The notes beneath the pieces are model-generated. The model saw nothing but the letters and a program-made list of their open reading frames with translations, did no database searches and was not told the origin of the DNA. Shown here piece by piece: positions 52,340 through 60,583 of a stretch of DNA of 64,000 nucleotides. Numbering within the stretch: the stretch's first letter is position 1; each line of letters opens with the position of its first letter. The position numbers were made by a program, and so were the translations under genes. The stretch is taken from the NCBI RefSeq assembly GCF_001028665.1, contig NZ_CP011504.1, forward strand, positions 2,046,001 through 2,110,000, read 5' to 3'. The stretch comes from Burkholderia pyrrocinia. Its GTDB lineage: Bacteria > Pseudomonadota > Gammaproteobacteria > Burkholderiales > Burkholderiaceae.

Positions 52340-54256
52340 ATGAAAAGCAACAGGATCACGGTGGCATGCGCGGCAATGTTCGCGATGTCCACGATCGGTG
52401 CCCAGGCACAAACCGCCGACTCGACTTCGAGCGCGCAGTCCTCGACGTCGTCGACGGCCATCAGCCAGGGCGGCGGCTCGAGCATGAACACGAACACGAG
52501 CACCACGAGCTCGCGCGGCGGCAATGCCACCAGTAGCAGCGGCGTTCGCGGCAGCGGCAATTCGAGCGTGAATGTGAACGTGACGATGCCCTCCAGCACG
52601 AGCGGCGGCTCGAACGTGACGCCGCAGAGCGTGAGCGCTCTCCAGTCGCCCGGCTCGCCCGGTACCAACCCGTTCAACACCCAGATATCGGAAAACGTCA
52701 ACTACTCGGGTACGCAGACGATCAAGACGAACCCGGCCATCCAGGCGCCCGGCCTCACGACCACGCTGTCCGACACCTGCATGGGGTCGGTGAGCGTCGG
52801 CGTGTCGTTCCCGGGGTTCGGCGCGACGGGCGGCACGACGCTGGTCGACCAGGCCTGCGTCCGTCGTCTCGATGCGCGTGAATTCCGCGCGATGGGTCTG
52901 ACCGACGTGGCGCTCGCGCTGCTTTGCCAGAGCGACGCGAACCGGCGCGCGGTGGAAGCGACCGGGCACCTGTGCCCGGGCACGACCGCGCCGCTCGCGC
53001 GTTCGAATGTCGCACCCAGCGTCGAAGCGACCGTCGCCGACGACGTGAAGTATCACGATCCGATCGTGCGCAACCGCATGGGGCTGCCGCCGCTCGACGC
53101 AGCCGCGCCGGCGCCGGCGCAGACCCGCCCGGTCGCGACGACCGCGGTGCGGGCGGCGCCCCTCCCGGTTCCGGTGCCCGTGCCCGTCCCGGCGATCGCG
53201 CCGGTTGCCGCAGCGCCTGCAGTCGCGGCGCCGGCGGTTGCCGCAGCCGCACCGGCAGTTGCAGCGCCGGCCGTCGCAGCCGCTGCACCGGCCGCCGCCG
53301 TGCCTGCGGTTGCTGCTGCACCGGCTGTCGCAGCCGCACCCGCAGCTGCAGCCGCACCCGCAGCTGCGATCGTACCGGCAGCCGCGATGGCAGCCGTGCC
53401 GGCTGCAGCCGTCATCGCCGCACCGGCCGTTGCCGACAAGGCACCCGAGCCTGCGCCGGTGGTTGCCGACAAGGCCCCCGAGCCTGCGCCGGTGGTTGCT
53501 GACAAGGCACCCGAGCCTGCGCCGGTGGTTGCCGACAAGACACCCGAGCCCGCACCGGTGGTTGCCGACAAGACACCCGAGCCCGCACCGGTGGTTGCCG
53601 ACAAGGCACCCGAGCCCGTACCGGTGGTTGTCGACAAGGAGCCCGAGCCTGCGCCGGCTGTCGCCGACAAGGCACCCGAGCCCGCACCGGTGGTTGTCGA
53701 CAAGGCCCCCGAGCCCGTACCGGCTGTTGCCGACAAGGCCCCCGAGCCCGCACCGGTGGTTGCCGACAAGGCCCCCGAGCCCGCGTCGGCTGTTGTCGAC
53801 AAGGCGCCCGAGCCCGCACCGGCGGTTGCCGACAAGGCACCGGAGCCCGTGCAGCCCGTCGCCGACAAGGCGCCGGAGCCGATGCCGGTCGCGACCGACA
53901 ACGCAGCGCAGGCCGCTGCTGCGCCGGCTGCCGAACCGGCGCCGGTTGCTGCCGACGTCGCGGCACCCGTGGCCGATGCGAAGGCCGCCGAGCCGGCGCC
54001 GCAAGCCGCCGCCGAAGCGCCCGCACCGGAAGCCGCGCAGCCTGCTGCTGCCGCGCCTGCGGCCGACATGCCGGCAGCCGACGCAAAGGTGCCGGACGCG
54101 GTCGACTCCGCGGCCGCACCTGCGCCTGCCGCCGACATGCCCGCGTTGACCGATCCGGCGCAGGCGTTGCCGCCGGCCTCGGTCGACCAGCAGGCCGCAC
54201 CGGCAGCACCGGTCGTGCCGGCGCCGGCTGTCATCTCGACGAGCACGTCGTCGTAA
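52340..54256 (+). CDS. exported protein with Pro-Glu-rich 11-residue repeats
   Basis: 638 residues from the ATG at 52340 (RBS GGAGAG). Signal peptide (NRITVACAAMFAMSTIGAQA), a Ser/Thr/Asn-rich segment (about 25-115), a compact domain with two cysteine pairs (about 115-220: SDTCMGSVSVGVSFPGFGATGGTTLVDQACVRRLDAREFRAMGLTDVALALLCQSDANRRAVEATGHLC), then an Ala/Pro/Val-rich region, 14 repeats of VVADKAPEPAP type (about 363-517), and an Ala/Pro-rich tail. Such repeats form stiff rods that span wall or periplasm. The globular part may be the functional end. No membrane anchor or LPxTG. No family recognised. Confidence 0.75.
   Translation: MKSNRITVACAAMFAMSTIGAQAQTADSTSSAQSSTSSTAISQGGGSSMNTNTSTTSSRGGNATSSSGVRGSGNSSVNVNVTMPSSTSGGSNVTPQSVSALQSPGSPGTNPFNTQISENVNYSGTQTIKTNPAIQAPGLTTTLSDTCMGSVSVGVSFPGFGATGGTTLVDQACVRRLDAREFRAMGLTDVALALLCQSDANRRAVEATGHLCPGTTAPLARSNVAPSVEATVADDVKYHDPIVRNRMGLPPLDAAAPAPAQTRPVATTAVRAAPLPVPVPVPVPAIAPVAAAPAVAAPAVAAAAPAVAAPAVAAAAPAAAVPAVAAAPAVAAAPAAAAAPAAAIVPAAAMAAVPAAAVIAAPAVADKAPEPAPVVADKAPEPAPVVADKAPEPAPVVADKTPEPAPVVADKTPEPAPVVADKAPEPVPVVVDKEPEPAPAVADKAPEPAPVVVDKAPEPVPAVADKAPEPAPVVADKAPEPASAVVDKAPEPAPAVADKAPEPVQPVADKAPEPMPVATDNAAQAAAAPAAEPAPVAADVAAPVADAKAAEPAPQAAAEAPAPEAAQPAAAAPAADMPAADAKVPDAVDSAAAPAPAADMPALTDPAQALPPASVDQQAAPAAPVVPAPAVISTSTSS
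53426..53890 (+). repeat. 33-bp tandem repeat array inside the Pro-Glu-rich protein gene
   Basis: About 14 imperfect copies of a 33-bp unit encoding (V/A)(V/A)(A/V)DK(A/T/E)PEPAP. Third-position differences between units show it is old but still prone to recombination. Length changes keep the frame. Confidence 0.93.
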
Positions 54257-54268
54257 CCATGCGGGTCG

Positions 54269-54306
54269 GGCAGCCGTGCGACCGGAGTGCCGGTCGCACG
54301 GCTGCC
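54269..54306 (+). terminator. 17-bp hairpin without T-run
   Basis: GGCAGCCGTGCGACCGG pairs perfectly with CCGGTCGCACGGCTGCC around AGTG, just after the stop of the repeat protein. Without a T-run it may instead protect the upstream mRNA or act as a partial terminator before the next gene. Confidence 0.5.
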
Positions 54307-54412
54307 GCCCGGACCCGAAGCGCGACGGACGTTCCCGGTTTGACGGGTGTTGGTCCCATCCCCGAGGCCAACACCTCTTTTTGCCTGACGAGGATGCAAG
54401 GAGGCCTCAATC

Positions 54413-54997
54413 ATGAGGATCTTTTTGGTCGCTTTGCTGCTGGTCAGCGTGCAAGCCGCTGCGCAGTCGGTTTTCCAGAATCCCGCGGTCTTTGTCATCC
54501 TGAACGAGCAGACTGCCGCGAACGCCGTGAGCGTCCAGCAGGCGCTGACGACGCTCGGTCGCTCCGACAACACGGCATGCGCGCCGATGATGATGATCGG
54601 CGACCCGCAGATGATTTACATGATGCCCGAGCAAGGCCACGCGCCATCGTGGCAATCGCCGGTGTACGGGCGCGGCGCGCCGTTCGACGCGCAGAAAGGG
54701 CCGACGTCGACGGGCAAGACGGTCGGCGCGATGCAGCACGCCGAGGACATGCAGACGCAGCCGTGGAGCGACGGCAGCGCGATCACGCAGAAGATCGCCG
54801 GCGAGTCGAGCATGTCGGCGGCGGACCGCGTGAACAAGTGGCAGCGCAACGGGCTCGACAAGGTCGAGACGGCCCGCGCGACGGACGTAACGGTGAACGG
54901 CAAGACCTACCGCGCCTATCGCGACGATCTCAACCGGTCGGCGAAGCCGGTCATCGAGCCGCAGATCTACACGCAGCGCGTCGTTTTCTGCCGATAG
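54413..54997 (+). CDS. exported protein of unknown function
   Basis: 194 residues, RBS AAGGAGG at good distance. A short signal peptide (MRIFLVALLLVSVQAAAQ) is followed by a mixed domain: FQNPAVFVILNEQTAANAVSVQQALTTLG, a Met-rich loop (CAPMMMIGDPQMIYMMPEQG) and a C-terminal part VTVNGKTYRAYRDDLNRSAKPVIEPQIYTQRVVFC. Unlike the other cluster members it looks globular, so it may help folding, export or anchoring. Two cysteines could form a disulfide. No family recognised. Confidence 0.7.
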   Translation: MRIFLVALLLVSVQAAAQSVFQNPAVFVILNEQTAANAVSVQQALTTLGRSDNTACAPMMMIGDPQMIYMMPEQGHAPSWQSPVYGRGAPFDAQKGPTSTGKTVGAMQHAEDMQTQPWSDGSAITQKIAGESSMSAADRVNKWQRNGLDKVETARATDVTVNGKTYRAYRDDLNRSAKPVIEPQIYTQRVVFCR

Positions 54998-55172
54998 CGA
55001 AACGTCAACCAGAGGACAGGCCGGCGCCGCGCCGCGGGACTACGAGATCCCGTCACACGCGACTCGGCAACGGCCGTTCCGATATACAACCCCAAGCGGC
55101 GAGGCCATCGTGAACTATTGCTGCCAGATCAGGGTGTCAGGCCCGCAGGATGTCGAACGGGAGGCCGGCACG

Positions 55173-56531
55173 ATGCCGTTCCTCGCCATCCGAAGCAACC
55201 ATGTCGCGCCGTCGCGGCCGCTCGTCTACCTGTCGCAGCAGCACGATGCCGCGCTCGTCGACTGTCTCGAGTTGCGCGGCTGGGACGTGTGGCGCGCGAA
55301 AACCGTTGCGGACGCACTGAATCTCGTCAAGGTGAACCGCCCGCATGCGGGCATCGTCGATTTCGGCAGCTTCGCGTCGCCCGACGTCGCGTCGTTCGAG
55401 GCGCTGCTGCGCGACCCGCGCGTCGGCTGGGTCGCGCTCGCCGACGGCGAGCGGCTGCGCGACATTTCCATCGCGCGCCTGATCCGCCACTGCTGTTTCG
55501 ACTACGTGCGCAATGCGGCGGCCTACACGACGATCGGCTATCTCGTCGGCCATGCGTACGGGATGCTGAAGCTCGCGGACGGCGACCCGGTCGCGGATGC
55601 GGTGCCGGCAGGCGGCACGATGATCGGTTCGTGCGACGCGATGCGCCGGCTGTTCGCGACGATCCGCAAGGTCGCGAACACGGACGCCACCGTGTTCATC
55701 GCCGGGGAATCCGGCACTGGCAAGGAACTGACGGCGGCGGCGATCCACCAGCAGTCGGCGCGCGCCGATGCGCCGTTCGTCGCCGTGAACTGCGCGGCCA
55801 TCCCGCCGACGCTGCTGCAGGCCGAACTGTTCGGCCACGAGCGCGGCGCGTTCACAGGCGCGCACCAGCGCAAGATCGGCCGCATCGAGGCCGCGCATGG
55901 CGGCACGCTGTTTCTCGACGAAATCGGCGACATGCCGTTCGAGAGCCAGGCGAGCCTGCTGCGGTTCCTGCAGGAAGGCAGGATCGAACGGCTCGGCGGG
56001 CACACGTCGATTCCGGTGGACGTGCGGATCGTGTCGGCGACCCACGTCGATCTCGAGGCCGCGATGCAGACGGGGCGATTCCGCGCCGACCTGTACTACC
56101 GCCTGTGCGTGCTGCGTATCGACGAGCCGCCGCTGCGCATGCGCGGCCGCGACATCATGATGCTCGCCGATTACATGCTGCGGCGCTATCGCGGCGACAG
56201 TTCGCACCGGATCCGCGGCTTCATGCCATGCGCGGTCGAGGCGATCCACAACTATCCGTGGCCGGGCAACGTGCGCGAGCTGATCAACCGGATCCGGTTC
56301 GCGGTCGTGATGACGAACGGCCCGATGATCTCGGCCGCCGATCTCGAACTGCACCCGTACACGTCGCGGCAGCCGACGACGCTCGCCGAAGCGCGCCGGC
56401 AGGCCGAGCGGCACGCGATCGAGGAAACGCTGATGCGTCACCGTCACCAGCATGCGGACGTCGCGGCGGAACTGGGCATTTCGCGGGCGACGCTGTACCG
56501 CCTGATGACCGCGCACGGGCTGCACGGCTGA
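55173..56531 (+). CDS. sigma-54-dependent activator, VpsR-like
   Basis: 452 residues from the ATG at 55173 (RBS GGGAGG, eight nt spacing); a GTG at 55110 would add 21 residues without an RBS. N-terminal domain (about 15-140) is a degenerate receiver-like fold (LVYLSQQHDAALVDCLELRGWDVWRAKTVADALNLVKVNRPHAGIVDF) as in VpsR. The AAA+ domain has GESGTGKEL, ERGAFTGAHQRKIGRIEAAHGGTLFLDEIGDMP (GAFTGA at 225-230 intact) and RFRADLYYRL. A Fis-type HTH ends it (HADVAAELGISRATLYRLM). Relatives bind c-di-GMP and control exopolysaccharide or biofilm genes. Placed right after five exported proteins, it likely governs them. Confidence 0.9.
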   Translation: MPFLAIRSNHVAPSRPLVYLSQQHDAALVDCLELRGWDVWRAKTVADALNLVKVNRPHAGIVDFGSFASPDVASFEALLRDPRVGWVALADGERLRDISIARLIRHCCFDYVRNAAAYTTIGYLVGHAYGMLKLADGDPVADAVPAGGTMIGSCDAMRRLFATIRKVANTDATVFIAGESGTGKELTAAAIHQQSARADAPFVAVNCAAIPPTLLQAELFGHERGAFTGAHQRKIGRIEAAHGGTLFLDEIGDMPFESQASLLRFLQEGRIERLGGHTSIPVDVRIVSATHVDLEAAMQTGRFRADLYYRLCVLRIDEPPLRMRGRDIMMLADYMLRRYRGDSSHRIRGFMPCAVEAIHNYPWPGNVRELINRIRFAVVMTNGPMISAADLELHPYTSRQPTTLAEARRQAERHAIEETLMRHRHQHADVAAELGISRATLYRLMTAHGLHG

Positions 56532-56663
56532 CGCGCGATTGCGCGCGTGAGCTCAAGACCGTGCGACGGCGGCCGTTAAAGCATGAAATGGCCCGTCCGG
56601 ACCGCCGGCGCTTCGATGCGTGCGCGGCCGGCACGCGGCGTATCACGCTTATCCGGGGTTATC

Positions 56664-57170
56664 GTGGCAGAGTGCAGTCACTGCGGCAGGACGTTCCTGG
56701 TCGGCGGGCAGTCGATCGACGGCCGCCGCTATTGCAGTCCGGCGTGCGCGCACGCGCATCCGATCGTCGTCGAGGCCGAACGGGTGCCCGACGCGAAGGT
56801 CCGGCAGTACGTCGACGACTGGCGGTACGGGCCGTGCCCGATCTGCCTGCGCGAAGGGCATCCGGTCGACGTCCACGCGTCGCATCGCGTCGTATCGCTG
56901 GTGTTCGTCACGCGCTGGGCGACGCGGCGCCACGTGTGCTGCCGCCGCTGCGGCCGCAAGAAGCAGGCGGTCGCGCTGCTTGCATCGGCCACGCTCGGCT
57001 GGTGGGGGCTGCCGTGGGGCATCGTGCTGACGCCGATCCAGCTCGTGCGCAACGCGCTCGGGCTGGCCGCGCGCGATCCGGAGGTCGCGACCCAGCAGTT
57101 CGAGGAGTTCGTGCGGCGCAAGCTGGCGGCGCGCCGGCTGCAGCGCGCGCGGCAGGGCGCCGGCACCTGA
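56664..57170 (+). CDS. zinc-ribbon membrane-associated protein, unknown function
   Basis: About 168 residues from the GTG at 56664 (GGGG upstream); an ATG at 56583 would add 27 low-complexity residues. AECSHCGRTFLVGGQSIDGRRYCSPACAHAHP is a zinc-binding finger (C-x2-C ... C-x3-C), followed by YGPCPICLREGHPVDVHASHRVVSLVFVT and CCRRCGRKKQ, further Cys pairs, and a hydrophobic segment (AVALLASATLGWWGLPWGIVLTPIQL). The C-terminus is basic and helical. This combination occurs in uncharacterised bacterial membrane proteins; no function can be assigned. Confidence 0.7.
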   Translation: MAECSHCGRTFLVGGQSIDGRRYCSPACAHAHPIVVEAERVPDAKVRQYVDDWRYGPCPICLREGHPVDVHASHRVVSLVFVTRWATRRHVCCRRCGRKKQAVALLASATLGWWGLPWGIVLTPIQLVRNALGLAARDPEVATQQFEEFVRRKLAARRLQRARQGAGT

Positions 57171-57188
57171 TCGGGCGGCGCCGCCCGG

Positions 57189-57680
57189 TCAGGCCGGCCG
57201 CTCGAAGCCCGATGCGACCCAGCGCTCGGCGCTGGCCTTGCTGAGCTTGAATCCGGCCGATACCTTCGCGTCGGCCAGCAACTCGCCGTACGGATCGAAC
57301 GCCTTGAGCTGCGCGTACGGCTCGAACTCGTCCGGCACGATGTCGAGCGTCACCGACACATCCTGCCCGGCTTCGTCCTGGATCGTCACTTCCTTGTGCA
57401 GCATCGCGCGCCGCTGCTGCTCGTGCCGCATCAGCACCTCGGACGCGGTCTTCACGAGCGTGCGGAACGCGTTCGCGTCCATCGGCTTCGGGTTCTTCTT
57501 GTCGCGGCCCATGGTCCACGGCCCGACGAGCGCGGGTTCGGATTCGCCGTCCTTGATCATCTCGACGGCCCAGCCGTCGTCGTCTTCGTTCTTGATGATG
57601 CGGGCGGTCCAGCCGTTGTCGCGCCAGAGGCCGTCTTCGTGGATGGAGGTGTCGTCGGATTGCAGGTCGGATTCGGTCAT
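57189..57680 (-). CDS. conserved-looking cytosolic protein of unknown function
   Basis: 163 residues. Acidic N-terminus (MTESDLQSDDTSIHEDGLWR), then DNGWTARIIKNEDDDGWAVEMIKDGESEPALVGPWTMGRDKKNPKPMDANAFRTLVKTASEVLMRHEQQRRAMLHKEVTI and a C-terminal half with regular strand patterns. No signal, membrane or metal motif. It reads as a compact, normal protein and has ordinary Burkholderia codon use, so I regard it as real; I do not recognise the family. Its promoter shares the region with the regulator at 58060. Confidence 0.75.
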   Translation of the reverse strand: MTESDLQSDDTSIHEDGLWRDNGWTARIIKNEDDDGWAVEMIKDGESEPALVGPWTMGRDKKNPKPMDANAFRTLVKTASEVLMRHEQQRRAMLHKEVTIQDEAGQDVSVTLDIVPDEFEPYAQLKAFDPYGELLADAKVSAGFKLSKASAERWVASGFERPA

Positions 57681-58059
57681 GAGGAAAGCGCGGAGTACGG
57701 GTAGCCGGCATACGGGCAGCCGGAAAAAGGGCGGTGGCGCGCGGCCGGCATCGGCGCATCGCTCGCCGCCGGGTGCCCGGAGTGGCATGCAAAGGCCGCA
57801 ATTTTACCTGCTGGCGGGCCGCAAGGCCCGCGCGCGGTGCGATGCCGGCCATCCGGCCGAGGCCGGGCGCGTGAATCGGCGCAAATATCAAACTCGTATT
57901 ACGTCTCCGACGGCCAATCCCGATGCCGTCCGATATCCCGCCCGCGCGCGGCTTCATAGAATCTATCTTCGGGATAAAAATATCCCGAAGATCCTTTCAA
58001 CGCCAAACCGGCCGCGCGCGTTTCGCGCCGCGCGTCCGGTGAACCACCTGGAACTGCGC
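57681..58059. promoter_or_regulatory. divergent intergenic region with a perfect palindrome
   Basis: 379 nt between divergent genes. ATCTTCGGGATA (57965-57976), loop AAAA, TATCCCGAAGAT (57981-57992): a perfect 12-bp inverted repeat about 70 nt before the regulator start. No T-run follows on either strand, so an operator or mRNA leader hairpin is more likely than a terminator. The rest shows nothing clear. Confidence 0.6.
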
Positions 58060-58737
58060 ATGAGGAAATTCAATGTTCGCATCGTTTTCGCGTACGACTG
58101 GCCGTTGACGCTGGCCGGCATCGAGCAGATCGCCGGCAGCGCTTGCGCGATCGAGCTCGTCGCGGTCTACCGGAGCGCGGCCGAGCTGGTCGCGTCGCTC
58201 GGCGGCGTCGACTGCGACATCGTGCTGGTCGACTATTCGATCCGCGGCGACGAGCAGATGGACGGCCTCGCGCTGTTCGACTGGCTGCGGCGCACGCGCC
58301 CGAACGCCGGGATCGTCGCGCTGGTCGGGAACGAGAACCCCCTGATCTTCCGGTCGATCCTCGCGATCGGCGGCGTGAGCATCGTCAGCAAGTTCGACGA
58401 AGTCGGCCATATCGTCACGGCGATCCATTCGAGCTACAGCGGCGGGCGCTACCTGTCGCCGTGCGTCAGGCGCGCGGTCGATGCGATCGGCGAGCGCGGC
58501 GAGGCACCCGTGAAGCTGTCGGCGCGCGAGATCGAGGTGATTCGCCTGTATCTGGCCGGCGTGCCGATCAAGACGATCGCGCAGCGCCTGAGCAAGGGCA
58601 AGCAGACGGTCAGCGCGCAGAAGATCAGCGCGATGAAGAAGCTCGGCGCGAACAACGACGTCGAGCTGATCCAGCGCGCGGCCGGGCTGGGGCTCGGCAT
58701 CGGGGCGACCGCGCCGCGGGCCGGCGGCGCGGTGTGA
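58060..58737 (+). CDS. LuxR/RcsB-type response regulator
   Basis: 225 residues from ATG 58060. N-terminal receiver (about 1-125): NVRIVFAYDWPLTLAGIEQI has a single Asp where the acidic pair is expected, and IVLVDYSIRGDEQMDGLALFDWLR supplies the phospho-acceptor aspartate; VGNENPLIFRSILAIGGVSIVSK contains the switch lysine. C-terminal GerE HTH: VKLSAREIEVIRLYLAGVPIKTIAQRLSKGKQTVSAQKISAMKKLGANND. The layout resembles RcsB-type regulators of capsule and fimbriae. No sensor kinase is adjacent. Confidence 0.85.
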   Translation: MRKFNVRIVFAYDWPLTLAGIEQIAGSACAIELVAVYRSAAELVASLGGVDCDIVLVDYSIRGDEQMDGLALFDWLRRTRPNAGIVALVGNENPLIFRSILAIGGVSIVSKFDEVGHIVTAIHSSYSGGRYLSPCVRRAVDAIGERGEAPVKLSAREIEVIRLYLAGVPIKTIAQRLSKGKQTVSAQKISAMKKLGANNDVELIQRAAGLGLGIGATAPRAGGAV

Positions 58738-58767
58738 GTTGGCGCGTGCGGTGTCGTGCCGGCGCCG

Positions 58768-60321
58768 TCAGGCCGGCAACGCAAACCGCGTGACGGCGTC
58801 GCGCAGCGCTTCGGCCTGATCGCGCAGCGAATGCGCGGCGGCGGCCGCCTGTTCGACGAGCGCCGCGTTCTGCTGCGTGACCTGATCCATCTCGCCCACC
58901 GCGCGATTGACCTGCTCGATCCCGGCGCTTTGCTCGCGCGACGCATGGCTGATTTCGTCGAGGATCTCGTTCACGCGCCGCACCGACTGCACGAGCTCGG
59001 CCATCGTCTCGCCCGCGTGCGTGACGAGCGTCGCGCCGTGTTCGACGGTCTCGTTCGACGACACGATCAGCGACTTGATCTCCTTGGCGGCCGTCGCCGA
59101 GCGTTGCGCGAGCGAGCGCACCTCGGCCGCGACCACCGCGAAGCCGCGGCCCTGTTCGCCCGCGCGCGCGGCTTCGACGGCCGCGTTCAGCGCGAGGATG
59201 TTGGTCTGGAACGCGATGCCGTCGATCACGCCGATGATGTCGCCGATCTTGTGCGAGCGGCCGGTGATCTCGTTCATCGTGCGCACGACGTCGTCGACCA
59301 CCGCGCTGCCGCGCGTCGCGACCTGCGCGGCCTGGCCGGCGAGCGATGCGGCCTGCGCGGCGCTGTCCGCGTTCTGCTTCACGTTCGCGGTCATCTGGTC
59401 CATGCTCGATGCGGTCTGCACGAGCGCGGCCGCCTGTTCCTCGGTGCGCTGCGACAGGTCGGTGTTGCCGGACGCGATCTCGCTCGCGCCGACGTTGATG
59501 TTCTCGGTGCCCATCCGCACGCGCGACACCATGTCGATCAGCCCGCCCTGCATCGTGTGCAGCGCATGCAGCAGGCTGCCGCGATCGTCCTGCTTCACGA
59601 TCACGCGCGCGGTCAGGTCGCCCTGTGCGATGCGCTGCGCGGCGTCGAGCGCGACTTCGAGTTCGCCGCCGAGGCTCGCGCGCACGCTTTTCAGCACCAG
59701 CACCATCACGGCGGTCGCGATCGCGCCGAGCACGGCCGTCATCGCGAGCCAGCGGCCGATGCTCGCGAGCACGGCCGAGTGCACGTCGTTCATGTACATG
59801 CCCGTCACCAGATACCAGTCCCACGGCGCGAAGCGCTGCACGGCGCTGGTTTTCTCCTGTGGCTTGTCGGCGCCCGGCTTCGGCCACAGATACTCGACGA
59901 AGCCCTTGCCGCCTTCCAGGTTGCCGGCCTTCACGATCTCGACGAACAGGTGCTTGCCATTCGGATCGGTGAAATTCGACATGTCCTTGCCGTTGAGCTC
60001 GGCCTTGATCGGATGCATCACGATCACGGGCTTCGAGTCGTTGATGGAGATGTAGCCGTCGGCGCCGTGGCGCATCGCGGCGATCGCCTCGAGCGCCTTC
60101 TGCTTCGCGTCGGCTTCCGGCATCGCGTTTTGCTGCGACAGCTTGTAGAAATGGTCGGTCACGCTCGCGGCCTGCGCGACCAGCGCGGCAAGCTGATCGC
60201 GGCGGTCTTCGATCATCGATGCGTGCGTCTGCCACGCGCCGAGCCCGGCGATCACGAGCAGGCCGAGCCACAGGATGAAGATCATCGAGGCGAGTTTTTG
60301 ATTCAGGGAAAGGTTGCGCAT
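58768..60321 (-). CDS. methyl-accepting chemotaxis protein with Cache-type sensor
   Basis: 517 residues from the ATG at 60321 (a TTG at 60342 is the alternative). Two membrane helices (about 12-30 and 188-210) flank a periplasmic sCache-like domain (about 35-185: [39 protein letters not shown]). HAMP follows ([14 protein letters not shown]), then the signalling domain with its tip [42 protein letters not shown]. No C-terminal CheR-docking pentapeptide is visible (ends FALPA). The family senses small organic acids or similar; the ligand is unknown. It converges on the RcsB-like gene. Confidence 0.92.
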   Translation of the reverse strand: MRNLSLNQKLASMIFILWLGLLVIAGLGAWQTHASMIEDRRDQLAALVAQAASVTDHFYKLSQQNAMPEADAKQKALEAIAAMRHGADGYISINDSKPVIVMHPIKAELNGKDMSNFTDPNGKHLFVEIVKAGNLEGGKGFVEYLWPKPGADKPQEKTSAVQRFAPWDWYLVTGMYMNDVHSAVLASIGRWLAMTAVLGAIATAVMVLVLKSVRASLGGELEVALDAAQRIAQGDLTARVIVKQDDRGSLLHALHTMQGGLIDMVSRVRMGTENINVGASEIASGNTDLSQRTEEQAAALVQTASSMDQMTANVKQNADSAAQAASLAGQAAQVATRGSAVVDDVVRTMNEITGRSHKIGDIIGVIDGIAFQTNILALNAAVEAARAGEQGRGFAVVAAEVRSLAQRSATAAKEIKSLIVSSNETVEHGATLVTHAGETMAELVQSVRRVNEILDEISHASREQSAGIEQVNRAVGEMDQVTQQNAALVEQAAAAAHSLRDQAEALRDAVTRFALPA

Positions 60322-60477
60322 GGTATGTGGTCGGTCAGTCAAGGAAGCTCGCCAGAACGGCGTGACGGGATAAGTGTCTTGACGGCGTGCGACGCGTGTT
60401 GCCGTAGACGGGTAATCCCTAAGAAGCGACCGGACGCCGACTCTGGCGCCAATGCCTTCGATGCCGATACGGGTATC

Positions 60478-60508
60478 TATGCATATGCATAAAAGGGGTC
60501 GCTATACT
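60478..60508 (+). promoter_or_regulatory. promoter with overlapping palindrome upstream of the reductase gene
   Basis: TATGCATATGCATA (60478-60491) is a perfect 14-bp palindrome; TATACT at 60503-60508 is a good -10 box, and the -35 position (60480-60485) falls inside the palindrome. A repressor bound there would block RNA polymerase. Confidence 0.55.
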
Positions 60509-60583
60509 GTCGGGGCGATTGCGCGCGCCGGGTGCCCGGGTTGGCGGCGGCGCGGCGCCGAATGAAACCGAAAGGAGGCAACG

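Noticed and set aside
53426..53890. 33-bp repeats considered as CRISPR
   Set aside because: Repeats are contiguous without spacers, imperfect at third codon positions and encode a regular peptide.
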